Below, piece after piece: positions 1-7,605 of a stretch of DNA of 10,052 bases. The notes beneath the pieces were generated by a model. That model was not told where the DNA came from. It did no database searches and was given only the letters and a program-made list of their open reading frames with translations. Made by a program: the position numbers and the translations under genes. The DNA is taken from NCBI GenBank assembly GCA_947632425.1, contig CANRPG010000059.1, forward strand, positions 1 through 10,052, read 5' to 3'. The stretch comes from an uncultured Clostridia bacterium. GTDB taxonomy: Bacteria > Bacillota > Clostridia > Oscillospirales > Ruminococcaceae. Numbering within the stretch: the stretch's first letter is position 1; each line of letters starts with the position of its first letter.

Positions 1-2
1 CT

Positions 3-119
3 TTATACAAGGTAAGCTCTTATTTTATACCCGAACGTTTCGGAAAGGATTACAACGAATTTTTGCAGGCATATGTAAATGCCGGCGGAGCAAATGTCAG
101 TGATCAGCGACACCGCTGA
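3..119 (+). CDS. C-terminal end of an upstream gene (partial, identity unknown)
   Basis: Reading frame 3 stays open from the window edge to TGA at 117-119, immediately followed by an in-frame TAA. It gives about 38 residues containing YFIPERFGKDYNEFLQAYV and a Gly/Asn-rich tail. The other two forward frames stop earlier. The stop lies 23 bases before the preferred start of the pilin gene, so the two are probably in one operon. In many Firmicutes conjugative elements the gene before the VirB2-like pilin is the VirD4-type coupling protein, so this could be its tail. No diagnostic motif of that family remains in the visible part, so the product is left unnamed. Confidence 0.5.
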   Translation, partial: LYKVSSYFIPERFGKDYNEFLQAYVNAGGANVSDQRHR

Positions 120-130
120 TAATATATGAA

Positions 131-136
131 AGGAAG
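131..136 (+). promoter_or_regulatory. Ribosome binding site that fixes the pilin start
   Basis: AGGAAG ends directly against an ATG at 137, too close for initiation. It is 6 bases from the in-frame ATG at 143, which makes 143 the likely true start. Confidence 0.6.
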
Positions 137-142
137 ATGTAT

Positions 143-469
143 ATGAAGAAAGTAAAGAAACTGTTCAGAACGCTCACCTCGGGCATTGTGTCTGCTGTTG
201 CTGCCGCGTTTGGCGCAGTGACAGCTTTTGCCGCAGATGCGACCACGCCGCTTGACGGTACGGACAGCATAGTCAACTGGATCGACAGGCTTAAAGAGTC
301 AGCCACGCAAATAGCTATAGCTATTATCATTCTTGCCATAGTCGGCGTAGCTATTGTATGTGTTTGCTCCAAGAACGGTTTGGACAAGGCAAAACCGTGG
401 ATCGTTAGTATCCTTGTCGGCGCTGCTATCCTGCTTTTCGGCGAGGGCGTTTTGATCGCTATGTTTTAA
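143..469 (+). CDS. VirB2/TrbC-like conjugative pilin precursor
   Basis: This is a 108-residue secreted, membrane-inserted small protein with the layout of the VirB2/TrbC pilin family, the main subunit of the type IV secretion conduit. Residues 1-30 form a signal peptide with a KKVKK basic start, an Ala-rich core and a likely AFA|AD cleavage site. Two hydrophobic helices follow, at about 57-75 and 87-108, joined by a short basic loop (SKNGLDKAK), and the protein ends within the second helix. An ATG at 137 is in frame but has no usable ribosome binding site spacing, so 143 is chosen. It sits upstream of virB6-, virB3- and virB4-like genes, the expected order. Sequence similarity within this family is weak, so the call rests on size, signal peptide, topology and context. 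A Maff2-type small membrane protein is the main alternative label. Confidence 0.75.
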   Translation: MKKVKKLFRTLTSGIVSAVAAAFGAVTAFAADATTPLDGTDSIVNWIDRLKESATQIAIAIIILAIVGVAIVCVCSKNGLDKAKPWIVSILVGAAILLFGEGVLIAMF

Positions 470-485
470 TACATGGGCTGCCGGG

Positions 486-540
486 GATCTCCCGACAGCA
501 AAGGTTCTGCCCGATGCGGAGTTTTTGCTGTCGGAAGATC
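486..540 (+). other. Long RNA hairpin between pilin and virB6-like genes
   Basis: The left arm is GATCT (486-490), one mismatch (491), then CCGACAGCAAA (492-502). It pairs perfectly with TTTGCTGTCGG (524-534), one mismatch (535), then AGATC (536-540). Inside, 503-510 can pair with 516-523, including several G-U pairs, leaving a 5-base loop at 511-515. The stem is therefore about 25 positions long. No T-tract follows 540 and the next gene's ribosome binding site starts 10 bases later, so it does not look like a rho-independent terminator. A role in mRNA processing or stabilising the pilin message is inferred. Confidence 0.7.
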
Positions 541-563
541 TAATAAGTTAAAGGAGAGTAAGT

Positions 564-2930
564 ATGAATATTGCAAAAAACAAATTTGTCAGAAAGGCAA
601 GCGCCTTTTTGTTTTCGGCGGTGTTTGCGGTGCTGGCTGCCATTCCTGCCGTATATGCCGAGCCCAACTACGGTCAGATACCCTCTGACAGGATAAAGTT
701 TGTAGTCAAGCAGTCAGGTTGGCTTGATATTATAAGAATTGTACTGTGGAAGATACTTGTTGGGTGCGCTCAGCTGATAGACAGTATCTATCAGGCAATA
801 AACAAGCTGCTGGAAGTCAATATATACGATATGTGGATAAAAAAGATACCGTTCTTTTCCAGCGGTATGGGAAAGATAGCCGCCGCACTTGCAGGGGTGA
901 GCATCGTATTCGCCGCAATATATTTTGTGGCATTTTACGACAAAACAAAACATCTTGATATGATACGCAGCATACTGCTGGTTTTCATAACTATAGCAGC
1001 CTTGCCTGCTCTGATCTCCTGTATGTCAGACATACGGTCAATAAGCATAAAATCGCTTAATGATACCTCTATAAGCGACAGCAGCGCTTCCACTACGGCT
1101 GTTCCTAAGTCTATAGGTCAGATACTGCTGGGTTCTGTAACATATATTGCCAGTGATGCAACGGTGCAGCGGCTGGACGAACTGGGCGGCTGGGCAAACT
1201 TGAACCCTTATGATGTAGATATAAATCAGGTCAACCTGAATACCGACTGGACAAAATATCCCTCAAAAGACGGTTTGGTATCTTCTCTCGGCGGAACAAA
1301 GAATTTCAATGAGCTTACTATAGAGAACAAACTTGTTCTTCTTGGCTGCTACGATAACTATATTCTTTATCAAAACATAGTCGGAACAGAGAACACTGTT
1401 GCTATCTTCAAAGGTACTGTAGACCGCAACGGCGTAAAGCAGTATGATCATCTGACCGCCGATGAACTGAGCGAAAAGATAATAGAACAGATAAACAGGA
1501 TATGTGGTGTTTCGCTGCCGCTGAGTACGCAAATAAGCAGCGCAGTGTTTGATCCGCAGGTAGAAGAAAAACTTATAGATCTTAACTATAAAAACAATCA
1601 AGACTATATAAACACAGGCGACTCGGTATTTCGCGATGACAGCAATCAGTATTACTGGCTGCCGCTAAGAGACGAGGACGACCAGAAGAAGGCTGATGCG
1701 ACCGAACTGATACTTGGGGCAATAAAAAACTTGGGTACATATCAGGAATACGTATACACATATGACTGCGATTTCTTCTTCGGATATGTAATGGTGCTTG
1801 CCACTTTGATCTCTCTTATATACGCAGGCTTCAGACTGGCAACGCTTCTGTACGATGTGATGTTCGTACAGATAATAGCGCCGCTGTTTATCGCAACAGA
1901 TATGCACGGTACAGGACGCGCCAAAAAGGTGATAAACAATCTTGTTAATACAAACATAGTTATAATCGTTGTTTTCGCACTAATAAAGATATATCTTATA
2001 TGCGCAGTCGGCATAGTTTCTTCGTCGCTGTCGTTTGTAGTAAAACTTTTTCTGTTAATGGGCGGAGTTAAATTCCTTACAGACGGACCCGATCTCGTGA
2101 CAAGGCTGCTTGGTATAGATGCCGGCGTAAAGAACGGCGCAGTATCAGTGATGGCTCTCACATCTGCTGCACGAATGGGTCTTAACGCCGCAAGAACAGG
2201 AACAGCTGTTGCAGGAACAGTCGCAGGAACAGTTGCAGGAACAGCTCGCCGCGCTGCACATATCGGTCAGGGTATTGCCGGCGGCGTGGCAAGAGCGCCC
2301 GGAGCTGTAAAAACAGCCGTAAACAATGCGCAGGAACACCACTGGGAAAAGCAGGCTGAAAATACGGCAAGAAACGAAGCAGGCATGACACGCGCTGAAT
2401 ACAGAGATGCAACAAGAAATGCGGCAAAACAGGAACGTGCGGACAGGCGAGCCTCTGACAGACAGGAACGCTTCGACAGAGCATCGGCGGCAGGAAAAGA
2501 AAGATTTGAAAACATCTACAGCAATATGTACGGTGATGAAACATCTGCATTGAGAAGCGAGACCGCGCAAGCTCCGACTCCCGATAATGACAACGTATAT
2601 GCAACTGAGAACACTGTCGGCAGGGACAGCAGCGCTGAAGCTGAAAAAACAGCTGCGCCAAGAAACGATACCGCGCAAGCTCCGATGCCCGATAACGACA
2701 ACGGATATGCACCTGAGAACACTGTCGGCAGGAACAGCAGTGCCGAGGCAGAAAGAACAGCTGCGCCAAGAAACGATACCGCACAAGCTCCGATGCCCGA
2801 TAATGACGACGGATATGCAATCGAGAACACTGTCGGCAGGAACAGCGGTACTAATACAGAAAGAATTCCTGCAAGAAATACATCAGAGCAAGCAGAACCT
2901 CCTGCAAGCAGCGGAAAGGGTGATGAATAA
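564..2930 (+). CDS. VirB6/TrbL-like polytopic conjugal transfer channel protein
   Basis: This 788-residue protein is the probable inner-membrane channel component of the type IV secretion system. Residues 1-32 are a signal peptide (site VYA|EP). Hydrophobic segments follow at about 54-76, 103-125 and 133-153. A hydrophilic stretch of roughly 250 residues (about 155-400) comes next, then a membrane cluster at about 402-445, 458-485 and 488-510. After that come an Ala/Gly stretch with GTVA repeats near 545-560, an Arg/Glu/Ala-rich, probably helical region, and a disordered tail with three 36-residue repeats. AAGGAG at 551-556 sits 7 bases before the ATG. The stop overlaps the next start as TAATG, implying translational coupling. 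TrbL/VirB6 proteins share topology more than sequence, so the family call depends on membrane pattern, size and position between the pilin and VirB3/VirB4-like genes. The long internal hydrophilic domain and repeat tail are not recognised. Confidence 0.8.
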   Translation: MNIAKNKFVRKASAFLFSAVFAVLAAIPAVYAEPNYGQIPSDRIKFVVKQSGWLDIIRIVLWKILVGCAQLIDSIYQAINKLLEVNIYDMWIKKIPFFSSGMGKIAAALAGVSIVFAAIYFVAFYDKTKHLDMIRSILLVFITIAALPALISCMSDIRSISIKSLNDTSISDSSASTTAVPKSIGQILLGSVTYIASDATVQRLDELGGWANLNPYDVDINQVNLNTDWTKYPSKDGLVSSLGGTKNFNELTIENKLVLLGCYDNYILYQNIVGTENTVAIFKGTVDRNGVKQYDHLTADELSEKIIEQINRICGVSLPLSTQISSAVFDPQVEEKLIDLNYKNNQDYINTGDSVFRDDSNQYYWLPLRDEDDQKKADATELILGAIKNLGTYQEYVYTYDCDFFFGYVMVLATLISLIYAGFRLATLLYDVMFVQIIAPLFIATDMHGTGRAKKVINNLVNTNIVIIVVFALIKIYLICAVGIVSSSLSFVVKLFLLMGGVKFLTDGPDLVTRLLGIDAGVKNGAVSVMALTSAARMGLNAARTGTAVAGTVAGTVAGTARRAAHIGQGIAGGVARAPGAVKTAVNNAQEHHWEKQAENTARNEAGMTRAEYRDATRNAAKQERADRRASDRQERFDRASAAGKERFENIYSNMYGDETSALRSETAQAPTPDNDNVYATENTVGRDSSAEAEKTAAPRNDTAQAPMPDNDNGYAPENTVGRNSSAEAERTAAPRNDTAQAPMPDNDDGYAIENTVGRNSGTNTERIPARNTSEQAEPPASSGKGDE
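2211..2246 (+). repeat. 12-bp in-frame tandem repeat (GTVA-type) in the virB6-like gene
   Basis: GCAGGAACAG begins at 2211, 2223 and 2235, a period of 12 bases. It encodes an A-G-T-V-A-G-T-V-A-G-T-A run that joins the last membrane segment to the charged C-terminal region. This is a low-complexity coding repeat. Confidence 0.75.
2553..2876 (+). repeat. Three 108-bp in-frame repeats in the virB6-like C-terminus
   Basis: Three units of exactly 108 bases (2553-2660, 2661-2768, 2769-2876) each encode 36 residues built around TAQAPMPDNDNGYA, ENTVGR and a TAAP end. Units 2 and 3 are most alike early on, and unit 3 degenerates at its end. The residues are acidic, Pro/Ala/Asn-rich and probably disordered. 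The repeats keep the reading frame, so copy number can vary without breaking the gene. Confidence 0.92.
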
Positions 2931-3256
2931 TGGGAATGATGCCGAAGAAGATCAACGCCGAAAACAAAATAATCGGCAACATAACTTTTACCGTTATATT
3001 TATATGTATTATATGCGCTATAGCAGGGTGGCTGCTTGGCGCTGTAACAGGCAGCAAATACAGGCTGGTCATGTCTATAGCCGCAGCCGTCATATCTTTC
3101 ATTCTGCTGACAACAGCCCCCGGCAACAGACGTAAAAACTGCGCCGCAGGAATAGTCGACCTGCTGAAACATCTGTTTGGCAAAAAAGTCATGTACGGTG
3201 CAGGCTCTGAAGAACAAAAAGACAGGCGATACCGCGATCAGACTCCTAAGAGATAA
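2930..3256 (+). CDS. Small two-helix membrane protein, probable VirB3/PrgI-like component
   Basis: The protein has 108 residues: a short basic N-terminus (MGMMPKKINAENK), hydrophobic helices at about 18-38 and 46-62, and a basic cytoplasmic-looking C-terminal half (NRRKN, FGKKV, KDRRYRDQTPKR). The start ATG shares its A with the upstream TAA (TAATG), and a GGAAAGGG stretch lies about 9 bases before it. A small two-helix protein directly before a VirB4-like ATPase is the usual place for the VirB3/PrgI/TcpE-type partner that tethers VirB4 to the membrane. No family signature is visible to the eye, so the name comes from size, topology and position. Confidence 0.65.
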   Translation: MGMMPKKINAENKIIGNITFTVIFICIICAIAGWLLGAVTGSKYRLVMSIAAAVISFILLTTAPGNRRKNCAAGIVDLLKHLFGKKVMYGAGSEEQKDRRYRDQTPKR

Positions 3257-3275
3257 CTGTGCCACGTGGCACACT
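3256..3275 (+). promoter_or_regulatory. Perfect palindrome before virB4 (copy 1 of a shared operator-like site)
   Basis: TGTGCCACGTGGCACA at 3258-3273 is a 16-bp perfect palindrome. With its flanks, 20 bases are identical to 8241-8260. It fills most of the short gap between the virB3-like stop and the virB4-like start, 28 bases before the ATG. As DNA it looks like a dimeric repressor site. As RNA it could form only a 6-bp stem with an ACGU loop. No T-tract follows, so a terminator is unlikely. Confidence 0.75.
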
Positions 3276-3301
3276 CTTGTTAAAAAAGAAAGGAAAAAGA
3301 T

Positions 3302-5875
3302 ATGAAGAAAAAGCTAATAAACGGCAAACAGCTCATAGATACCAAACAGTTTCTGGAGCGCGTAGTTGATCTTTCCGTAGATGATAACGGTATTGTGAGC
3401 ATTAAGCAGAAAGGGCATAACAGCCTTGCCGCTATTATTCAGATAGGCGGTACTGACATTTTTCACTTTTCGGACGACGACCAGTTTGTTTGCTACAATA
3501 ACTTTGCCAAAGCAACTCAGCGCCTCGGCTGCCAACACAAATACATCTTTCTCAACGGCTGCATATCTCTTGCCGAACAGAAAGACTATCTGAAATATAA
3601 GATAGACAAGCAGCCGCAGCCTTTTCTGCGTGCGCTATTGTGCAGGCAGCTGCAAAGCATAGAAGAAATAGAACGCTCTCAGCAGAGGGAAACTTATCTT
3701 ATAATATACGCTTCCACTTCTGCCGAGCTTTTGCGATTGTGTGCAAACTATACCCATGATATGCCCGATGTGCTGACACGCCGTATAGACAACAAGCAAG
3801 AGGCTGAAGATTTTCTGAGGCGGTATCTGTGCTTCGGCAGTGAGAACAGCACATCGCCTATGCCCGACAAGATCGAATTTCATCAGACGTATTTCAAGGT
3901 GAACAACAAAAAGTACGCAGCGAAGATAAACATAGACGGTTATCCCGAAGAAATATTGCAGCTTCAATACGCGGCTTTGACGAATGAATTTCCCTCGGCT
4001 ACCATAACTATTGATATAAGTCCTATGGCAAAGGCAGATGTGCTTTCCAAGCTCTCCAGATCTCTGCAAGAGATAAAGGGGCGCAGCCTTATAAAGCAGT
4101 CCGAAGCCAACATACTGGACAATGACAGCGAAAGAGCGCAGCTTTTTGAATTATACGATACGATAAAAAACGGCAACGAGCAGCTGCTCTCACATTCTAT
4201 GCACATATATGCTTGTTCATCATCGCTGACAGCTCTTGAAGAACAGGTGCGGCACATATCCGAACAGTTGGAACAGATCAAATTCGAGCATTATGTGCCT
4301 CACAACACAGCCAAAGACTCCTTTGCATCGCTTATAGTTCCCGACGACAACATAAAGCAGGCTATACCGCTGCATGATACATGGAAGACTCAGTACCCGT
4401 TCTTTTCCCAGACGTTTATTGATCCTCACGGAGTTTCTTTCGGGAACACTTCGACCGGCGGAGAGTGGGTGCTCGATACTTTCCGGCAGACTGCGCAAAG
4501 AACATCTTACAGCCTCTGCATTATGGGCAGCATGGGCAGCGGCAAGTCGGTGGCTCTGAAAGACATGATACAAAACCGCCTTGCTTTAGGCGATATAGTT
4601 ATTGCCCTCGATGTTGAGGGTGAGCTCACCGACTTAGCGCAGATATGCGGCGGCAGAGTTATAAAGATGAGCGCAGGCTCTACAATAAACGTGCTGGAGC
4701 TTCAGCAAAGCGGCAACATGGCGCTGGAGTCGGAGCACTCTAACTACGCTTCAGAGATCGCAAGAGTTGTAAAGTTCTTCGACATTGTATCTTCGGCTAT
4801 AGGCAGCAAGGAAATGGACGTACTCGAGGAGATACTCAACGATATGTACATATACTGCGGCATAACTGCCGAAACGCAGCTTAGTGATATACCCTCTGAG
4901 GGCTTCCCTATACTGGACGACCTGCTGCGCACTATACGCTCATCACTCTATGACGATCTGCGCACTCACAAGGTAAAGTCTGACCTTTCCTCAGCTCGCA
5001 GAGAAATATTGGAAACGCTTGAAAGCGCCGTAACAAAGCTTATAAAATCTTACGGAACACTGTTCAACGGTCATTCTACAATCAAGCTCACAAACGAGCA
5101 GTTCGTTGTATTCGATCTTCAGGACGTAGTAAAGATAGACGACAAGGGCATATTTCAAGGGATCATATACAACATAATAAAACTCGCGTGGGGCGTTATA
5201 GTATCTAATTCTGTATACAATCAGACCGTTATCAACCCATACGATATGCGCAACGTGATAGTTGAATTTGAGGAGTGCCATGTCTATCTGAACGAGGATT
5301 GCCGTCTGCTGGTAGAGCAGATAGTATCCATGCTGCGCCGCACACGTAAATACATGGCGGCAAACTGGTTCGTATCGCAGGCTGTCAAAGACTTTGTTTC
5401 TGATGTCAATTCGGCATCGGCAAAAGAAGTATTCAAGATATTTGACCTATGCCAGTATAAGTTTATAGCCAAGCAAGATCCGAGCAACCGCGAGCTGCTT
5501 ATGAGGATATTCCCCGAGTTCACCGCTTCAGAGATAAATTCGGTATCTGAGTTTTCTTCAGGCGATATGCTCTTTTCTTTTTCGGACAGCAAGCTGAAAA
5601 TGCGCTGCCACAAAACTATAGAGCCTATAGACCTATTGTGGATAGGCTCGGTAAAAGATCTGCCCGTGCTCAGAGAACGCTGGTACGAAATGTTTTACGG
5701 CGAAGAATACAGGCTGCCAAACATAAGGCGGCAGGATTTTGTTATTGACTATACGGGCAAAGTAATGCAGCTGTACGGATTTACGGTGTACGACTCTGAA
5801 TACCTTGCAAAAAGGATAATGCAGCAAGCCGATCAGTGCTATAAGTATCACGGAGGTGCGGTAGAAGATGAATGA
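3302..5875 (+). CDS. VirB4-like type IV secretion ATPase
   Basis: This 857-residue cytoplasmic ATPase is expected to energise pilus assembly and DNA transfer with the membrane channel proteins encoded just upstream. The N-terminal 370 or so residues have no obvious motif, as is normal for VirB4. The nucleotide-binding half starts with the FGNTSTGGEWVLDTF region and has a clear Walker A, GSMGSGKS, at residues 409-416. The Walker B-like strand VIVEFEECH lies at 652-660, followed by LLVEQIVSMLRRTRKY and NWFVSQAVKDF, which match the post-Walker B region and the Q-containing motif of VirB4/TraE proteins. The Walker B has Glu657-Glu658 where Asp-Glu is usual. The length is typical of the family. 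AAAGGA lies about 7 bases before the ATG. The gene has its own palindrome-bearing leader and overlaps the next gene by 8 bases. Confidence 0.93.
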   Translation: MKKKLINGKQLIDTKQFLERVVDLSVDDNGIVSIKQKGHNSLAAIIQIGGTDIFHFSDDDQFVCYNNFAKATQRLGCQHKYIFLNGCISLAEQKDYLKYKIDKQPQPFLRALLCRQLQSIEEIERSQQRETYLIIYASTSAELLRLCANYTHDMPDVLTRRIDNKQEAEDFLRRYLCFGSENSTSPMPDKIEFHQTYFKVNNKKYAAKINIDGYPEEILQLQYAALTNEFPSATITIDISPMAKADVLSKLSRSLQEIKGRSLIKQSEANILDNDSERAQLFELYDTIKNGNEQLLSHSMHIYACSSSLTALEEQVRHISEQLEQIKFEHYVPHNTAKDSFASLIVPDDNIKQAIPLHDTWKTQYPFFSQTFIDPHGVSFGNTSTGGEWVLDTFRQTAQRTSYSLCIMGSMGSGKSVALKDMIQNRLALGDIVIALDVEGELTDLAQICGGRVIKMSAGSTINVLELQQSGNMALESEHSNYASEIARVVKFFDIVSSAIGSKEMDVLEEILNDMYIYCGITAETQLSDIPSEGFPILDDLLRTIRSSLYDDLRTHKVKSDLSSARREILETLESAVTKLIKSYGTLFNGHSTIKLTNEQFVVFDLQDVVKIDDKGIFQGIIYNIIKLAWGVIVSNSVYNQTVINPYDMRNVIVEFEECHVYLNEDCRLLVEQIVSMLRRTRKYMAANWFVSQAVKDFVSDVNSASAKEVFKIFDLCQYKFIAKQDPSNRELLMRIFPEFTASEINSVSEFSSGDMLFSFSDSKLKMRCHKTIEPIDLLWIGSVKDLPVLRERWYEMFYGEEYRLPNIRRQDFVIDYTGKVMQLYGFTVYDSEYLAKRIMQQADQCYKYHGGAVEDE

Positions 5876-7022
5876 CCTGCTAAACCCACGAATAGCGAAT
5901 ATACGATACGCAGCTACAGTAATGATCATACTTGCAGGAGTGCTGATATGCGTTTTTCTGTCGGTGTATCAGGCTGTCGATAACAAAACTTCCGATATGA
6001 ACTACAACGTTACCGTCTCTCTGAACGGCTATCTTATAAAAGCCGCAAATGCCGAATACGACAGCGAAGCAAAGCTGTTTGAGTTTGACCTGTACCACAA
6101 AAGCAAGTCAGAGGTCAAGGCTTCAACACCCGAGATATATTCTATAGCATCTTCCGACGACCTCAACACGTTCAGAAAATACACCGCCGAGCCTATAAAA
6201 AACAACGAATACGGTATACATTACAGCGTGACAGACGTGCCTGCCGAAGCTGAATATGTGCGTATTTTTCTAAGCTCCACAACGCCCTCATATACGCTGC
6301 CCGACAAAACGGACGACTTTGGCAACATCATAAAGGGCGAAACGGTGGCAGAGGCAACGCAGTACGTTGAGATAGTTATAGATATGAAAAGCGTAAACCA
6401 AGAAAAGATCTCGCCCGAGGGAATTATTTCGGATATTGACAAGAATTTTTCTTCGGAAAGCAGCACGACCTCTCAGACTACATTGCAGTCATCGGCAACA
6501 TATACTTCTACAGCGGTTTCTGAAGCAGCATCTGAAACTTCTGAGAGCAGCACGACCACGGCAGAAAGTCACACCACGGCTGCGATCACAACTTCATCGA
6601 TGAGCACCACTTCAAAGCAGACGACCACGCCGAAACAGACGACCGCAAAGCCAAAGACCACATCTGCCAAGAAAACCACAACTACGGCTTCCGTATCTTC
6701 AAGCACTGCCACAGCAGCCACTACAAGACCTACCGTGACGACCACGGCGCAGCACATACCGCTGCGAGGTCTGAAGATAGACTGCGCGCAGGCTGTAAAC
6801 GGTGTAGTTACTTTGCCGCAGGGCAGCAGCGCGGCACTTACCGCTGTATTCACGCCTGCAAACGCTTCCGCAAAAGTATCGTGGAGCAGTACAGACAGCT
6901 CTGTAGCGGCGGTAGATGCCACAGGCAAGGTAACGGCTGTATCTAAGGGAACTTGCATAATAAAATGCACCTCTACAGGCGAAGAACTGTTTGAAGTCGG
7001 CATAATGATAAAGGTTCAGTAA
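5868..7022 (+). CDS. Membrane-anchored surface protein with Thr/Ser-rich linker and C-terminal BIG2 domain
   Basis: This 384-residue protein starts with one membrane helix (about 15-36, VMIILAGVLICVFLSV) after a short cytoplasmic end, so it is predicted to be anchored with the rest outside. Residues about 45-185 form an unrecognised, beta-rich-looking region. Residues about 193-295 are almost all Thr, Ser, Ala and Lys, a flexible linker of the kind seen in Ruminococcus surface proteins. Residues about 298-384 resemble a bacterial Ig-like group 2 (BIG2) domain, with VSWSSTDSSVAAVD, a GKVTAVSKGT turn and an IIKCTSTG strand. There is no sortase motif. The start overlaps the VirB4 stop by 8 bases, with GGAGG at 5852-5856, so it belongs to the transfer operon. 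A role in crossing or binding the cell wall, or contacting the recipient, is inferred. Confidence 0.75.
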   Translation: MNDLLNPRIANIRYAATVMIILAGVLICVFLSVYQAVDNKTSDMNYNVTVSLNGYLIKAANAEYDSEAKLFEFDLYHKSKSEVKASTPEIYSIASSDDLNTFRKYTAEPIKNNEYGIHYSVTDVPAEAEYVRIFLSSTTPSYTLPDKTDDFGNIIKGETVAEATQYVEIVIDMKSVNQEKISPEGIISDIDKNFSSESSTTSQTTLQSSATYTSTAVSEAASETSESSTTTAESHTTAAITTSSMSTTSKQTTTPKQTTAKPKTTSAKKTTTTASVSSSTATAATTRPTVTTTAQHIPLRGLKIDCAQAVNGVVTLPQGSSAALTAVFTPANASAKVSWSSTDSSVAAVDATGKVTAVSKGTCIIKCTSTGEELFEVGIMIKVQ

Positions 7023-7028
7023 GAAGAT

Positions 7029-7034
7029 AAGGAG
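7029..7034 (+). promoter_or_regulatory. Ribosome binding site that fixes the start at 7042
   Basis: AAGGAG is only one base from an in-frame ATG at 7036 but 7 bases from the ATG at 7042. The latter is therefore the likely initiation codon. Confidence 0.65.
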
Positions 7035-7041
7035 AATGAAC

Positions 7042-7605
7042 ATGGACAATGAACGCGGCGTTATATATGAATACCATAAGACAGCTGATGAAGCAGCTGC
7101 ACAGACTATTAAAAACCGCTGCCGCATTATTCTGATAATAAGCTTTGCATTTGCACTGGTAAGCATATGTGTGTCGGCATGGCTGCTGCTTATAAGCGCT
7201 GTACTGATAGCGGCTATGCTAAAGACATTTCACTACGCTTCAGATGCAGGCATAGAGCAGCATTTTTATCTGTATGACGACAGCACTCTCAGAATAGTGC
7301 AGTCAAACAAATACGGAGAGATAGAGTCGGCAGACATAGATGTTGCCGATATACTTCAATGCAGGTTCTATGACAGGCAGTACACCGAGCTGGGTATTAT
7401 CTTTGATACCTTAAACAGCTGCAAAAGCACCTGTGATGCACTGGGCGCACCCGTTGCAAATGACCGTGATAATTACATCTTAGTAAATGTTTCGGAGAAC
7501 TCAGAGCTGCAAAGGTTTCTTATAGGAGAAGCGGCGGAATACATACCGATAGAGTACCCTGCGATAAAGGGTCATAAATACAACAGGATAAGGAGAGGCA
7601 AATAA
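7042..7605 (+). CDS. Hypothetical two-helix membrane protein
   Basis: This 187-residue protein was not recognised. After about 28 hydrophilic residues, a hydrophobic stretch at roughly 29-64 (IILIISFAFALVSICVSAWLLL, then ISAVLIAAML) is long enough for a two-helix hairpin. The remaining 120 residues are soluble and mixed alpha/beta in appearance (YDDSTLRIVQSNKYGEIES; a LGIIFDTLNSCKSTCDALGAP stretch) and end in a basic tail, HKYNRIRRGK. The hairpin followed by a compact domain recalls bacterial PH-like (YcxB-type) proteins, but only in layout. It follows the BIG2 protein by 19 bases and overlaps the next start by one base (TAATG), so it is co-translated with the first RHH gene. It could be an accessory membrane component of the transfer apparatus. 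Confidence 0.7.
   Translation: MDNERGVIYEYHKTADEAAAQTIKNRCRIILIISFAFALVSICVSAWLLLISAVLIAAMLKTFHYASDAGIEQHFYLYDDSTLRIVQSNKYGEIESADIDVADILQCRFYDRQYTELGIIFDTLNSCKSTCDALGAPVANDRDNYILVNVSENSELQRFLIGEAAEYIPIEYPAIKGHKYNRIRRGK

Noticed and set aside
486..540. Rho-independent terminator after the pilin
   Set aside because: The stem is strong, but 541-550 is TAATAAGTTA rather than a T-run, and the next gene's ribosome binding site follows at once.
473..688. Forward open frame across the hairpin and the virB6 start
   Set aside because: It overlaps the well-supported signal peptide of the VirB6-like gene in another frame, has a Cys-rich unlikely product and lacks a ribosome binding site.
2145..3274. 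Long reverse-strand open frames opposite the VirB6-like tail (2145-2786, 2182-2820, 2516-3274)
   Set aside because: They mirror the 108-bp repeats and Ala/Arg-rich codons of the real gene. Their Cys/Ser/Arg-rich products look non-natural and no reverse-strand ribosome binding site was seen.
3256..3275. Terminator between virB3-like and virB4-like genes
   Set aside because: The palindrome leaves only a 6-bp stem with a 4-base loop, and it is followed by an A-rich stretch rather than T-rich.
6569..7003. Reverse-strand open frame opposite the Thr-rich linker and BIG2 region
   Set aside because: The Val/Ala-rich product is the antisense of Thr/Ser/Ala codons. The + strand gene has a clear domain layout and operon position.
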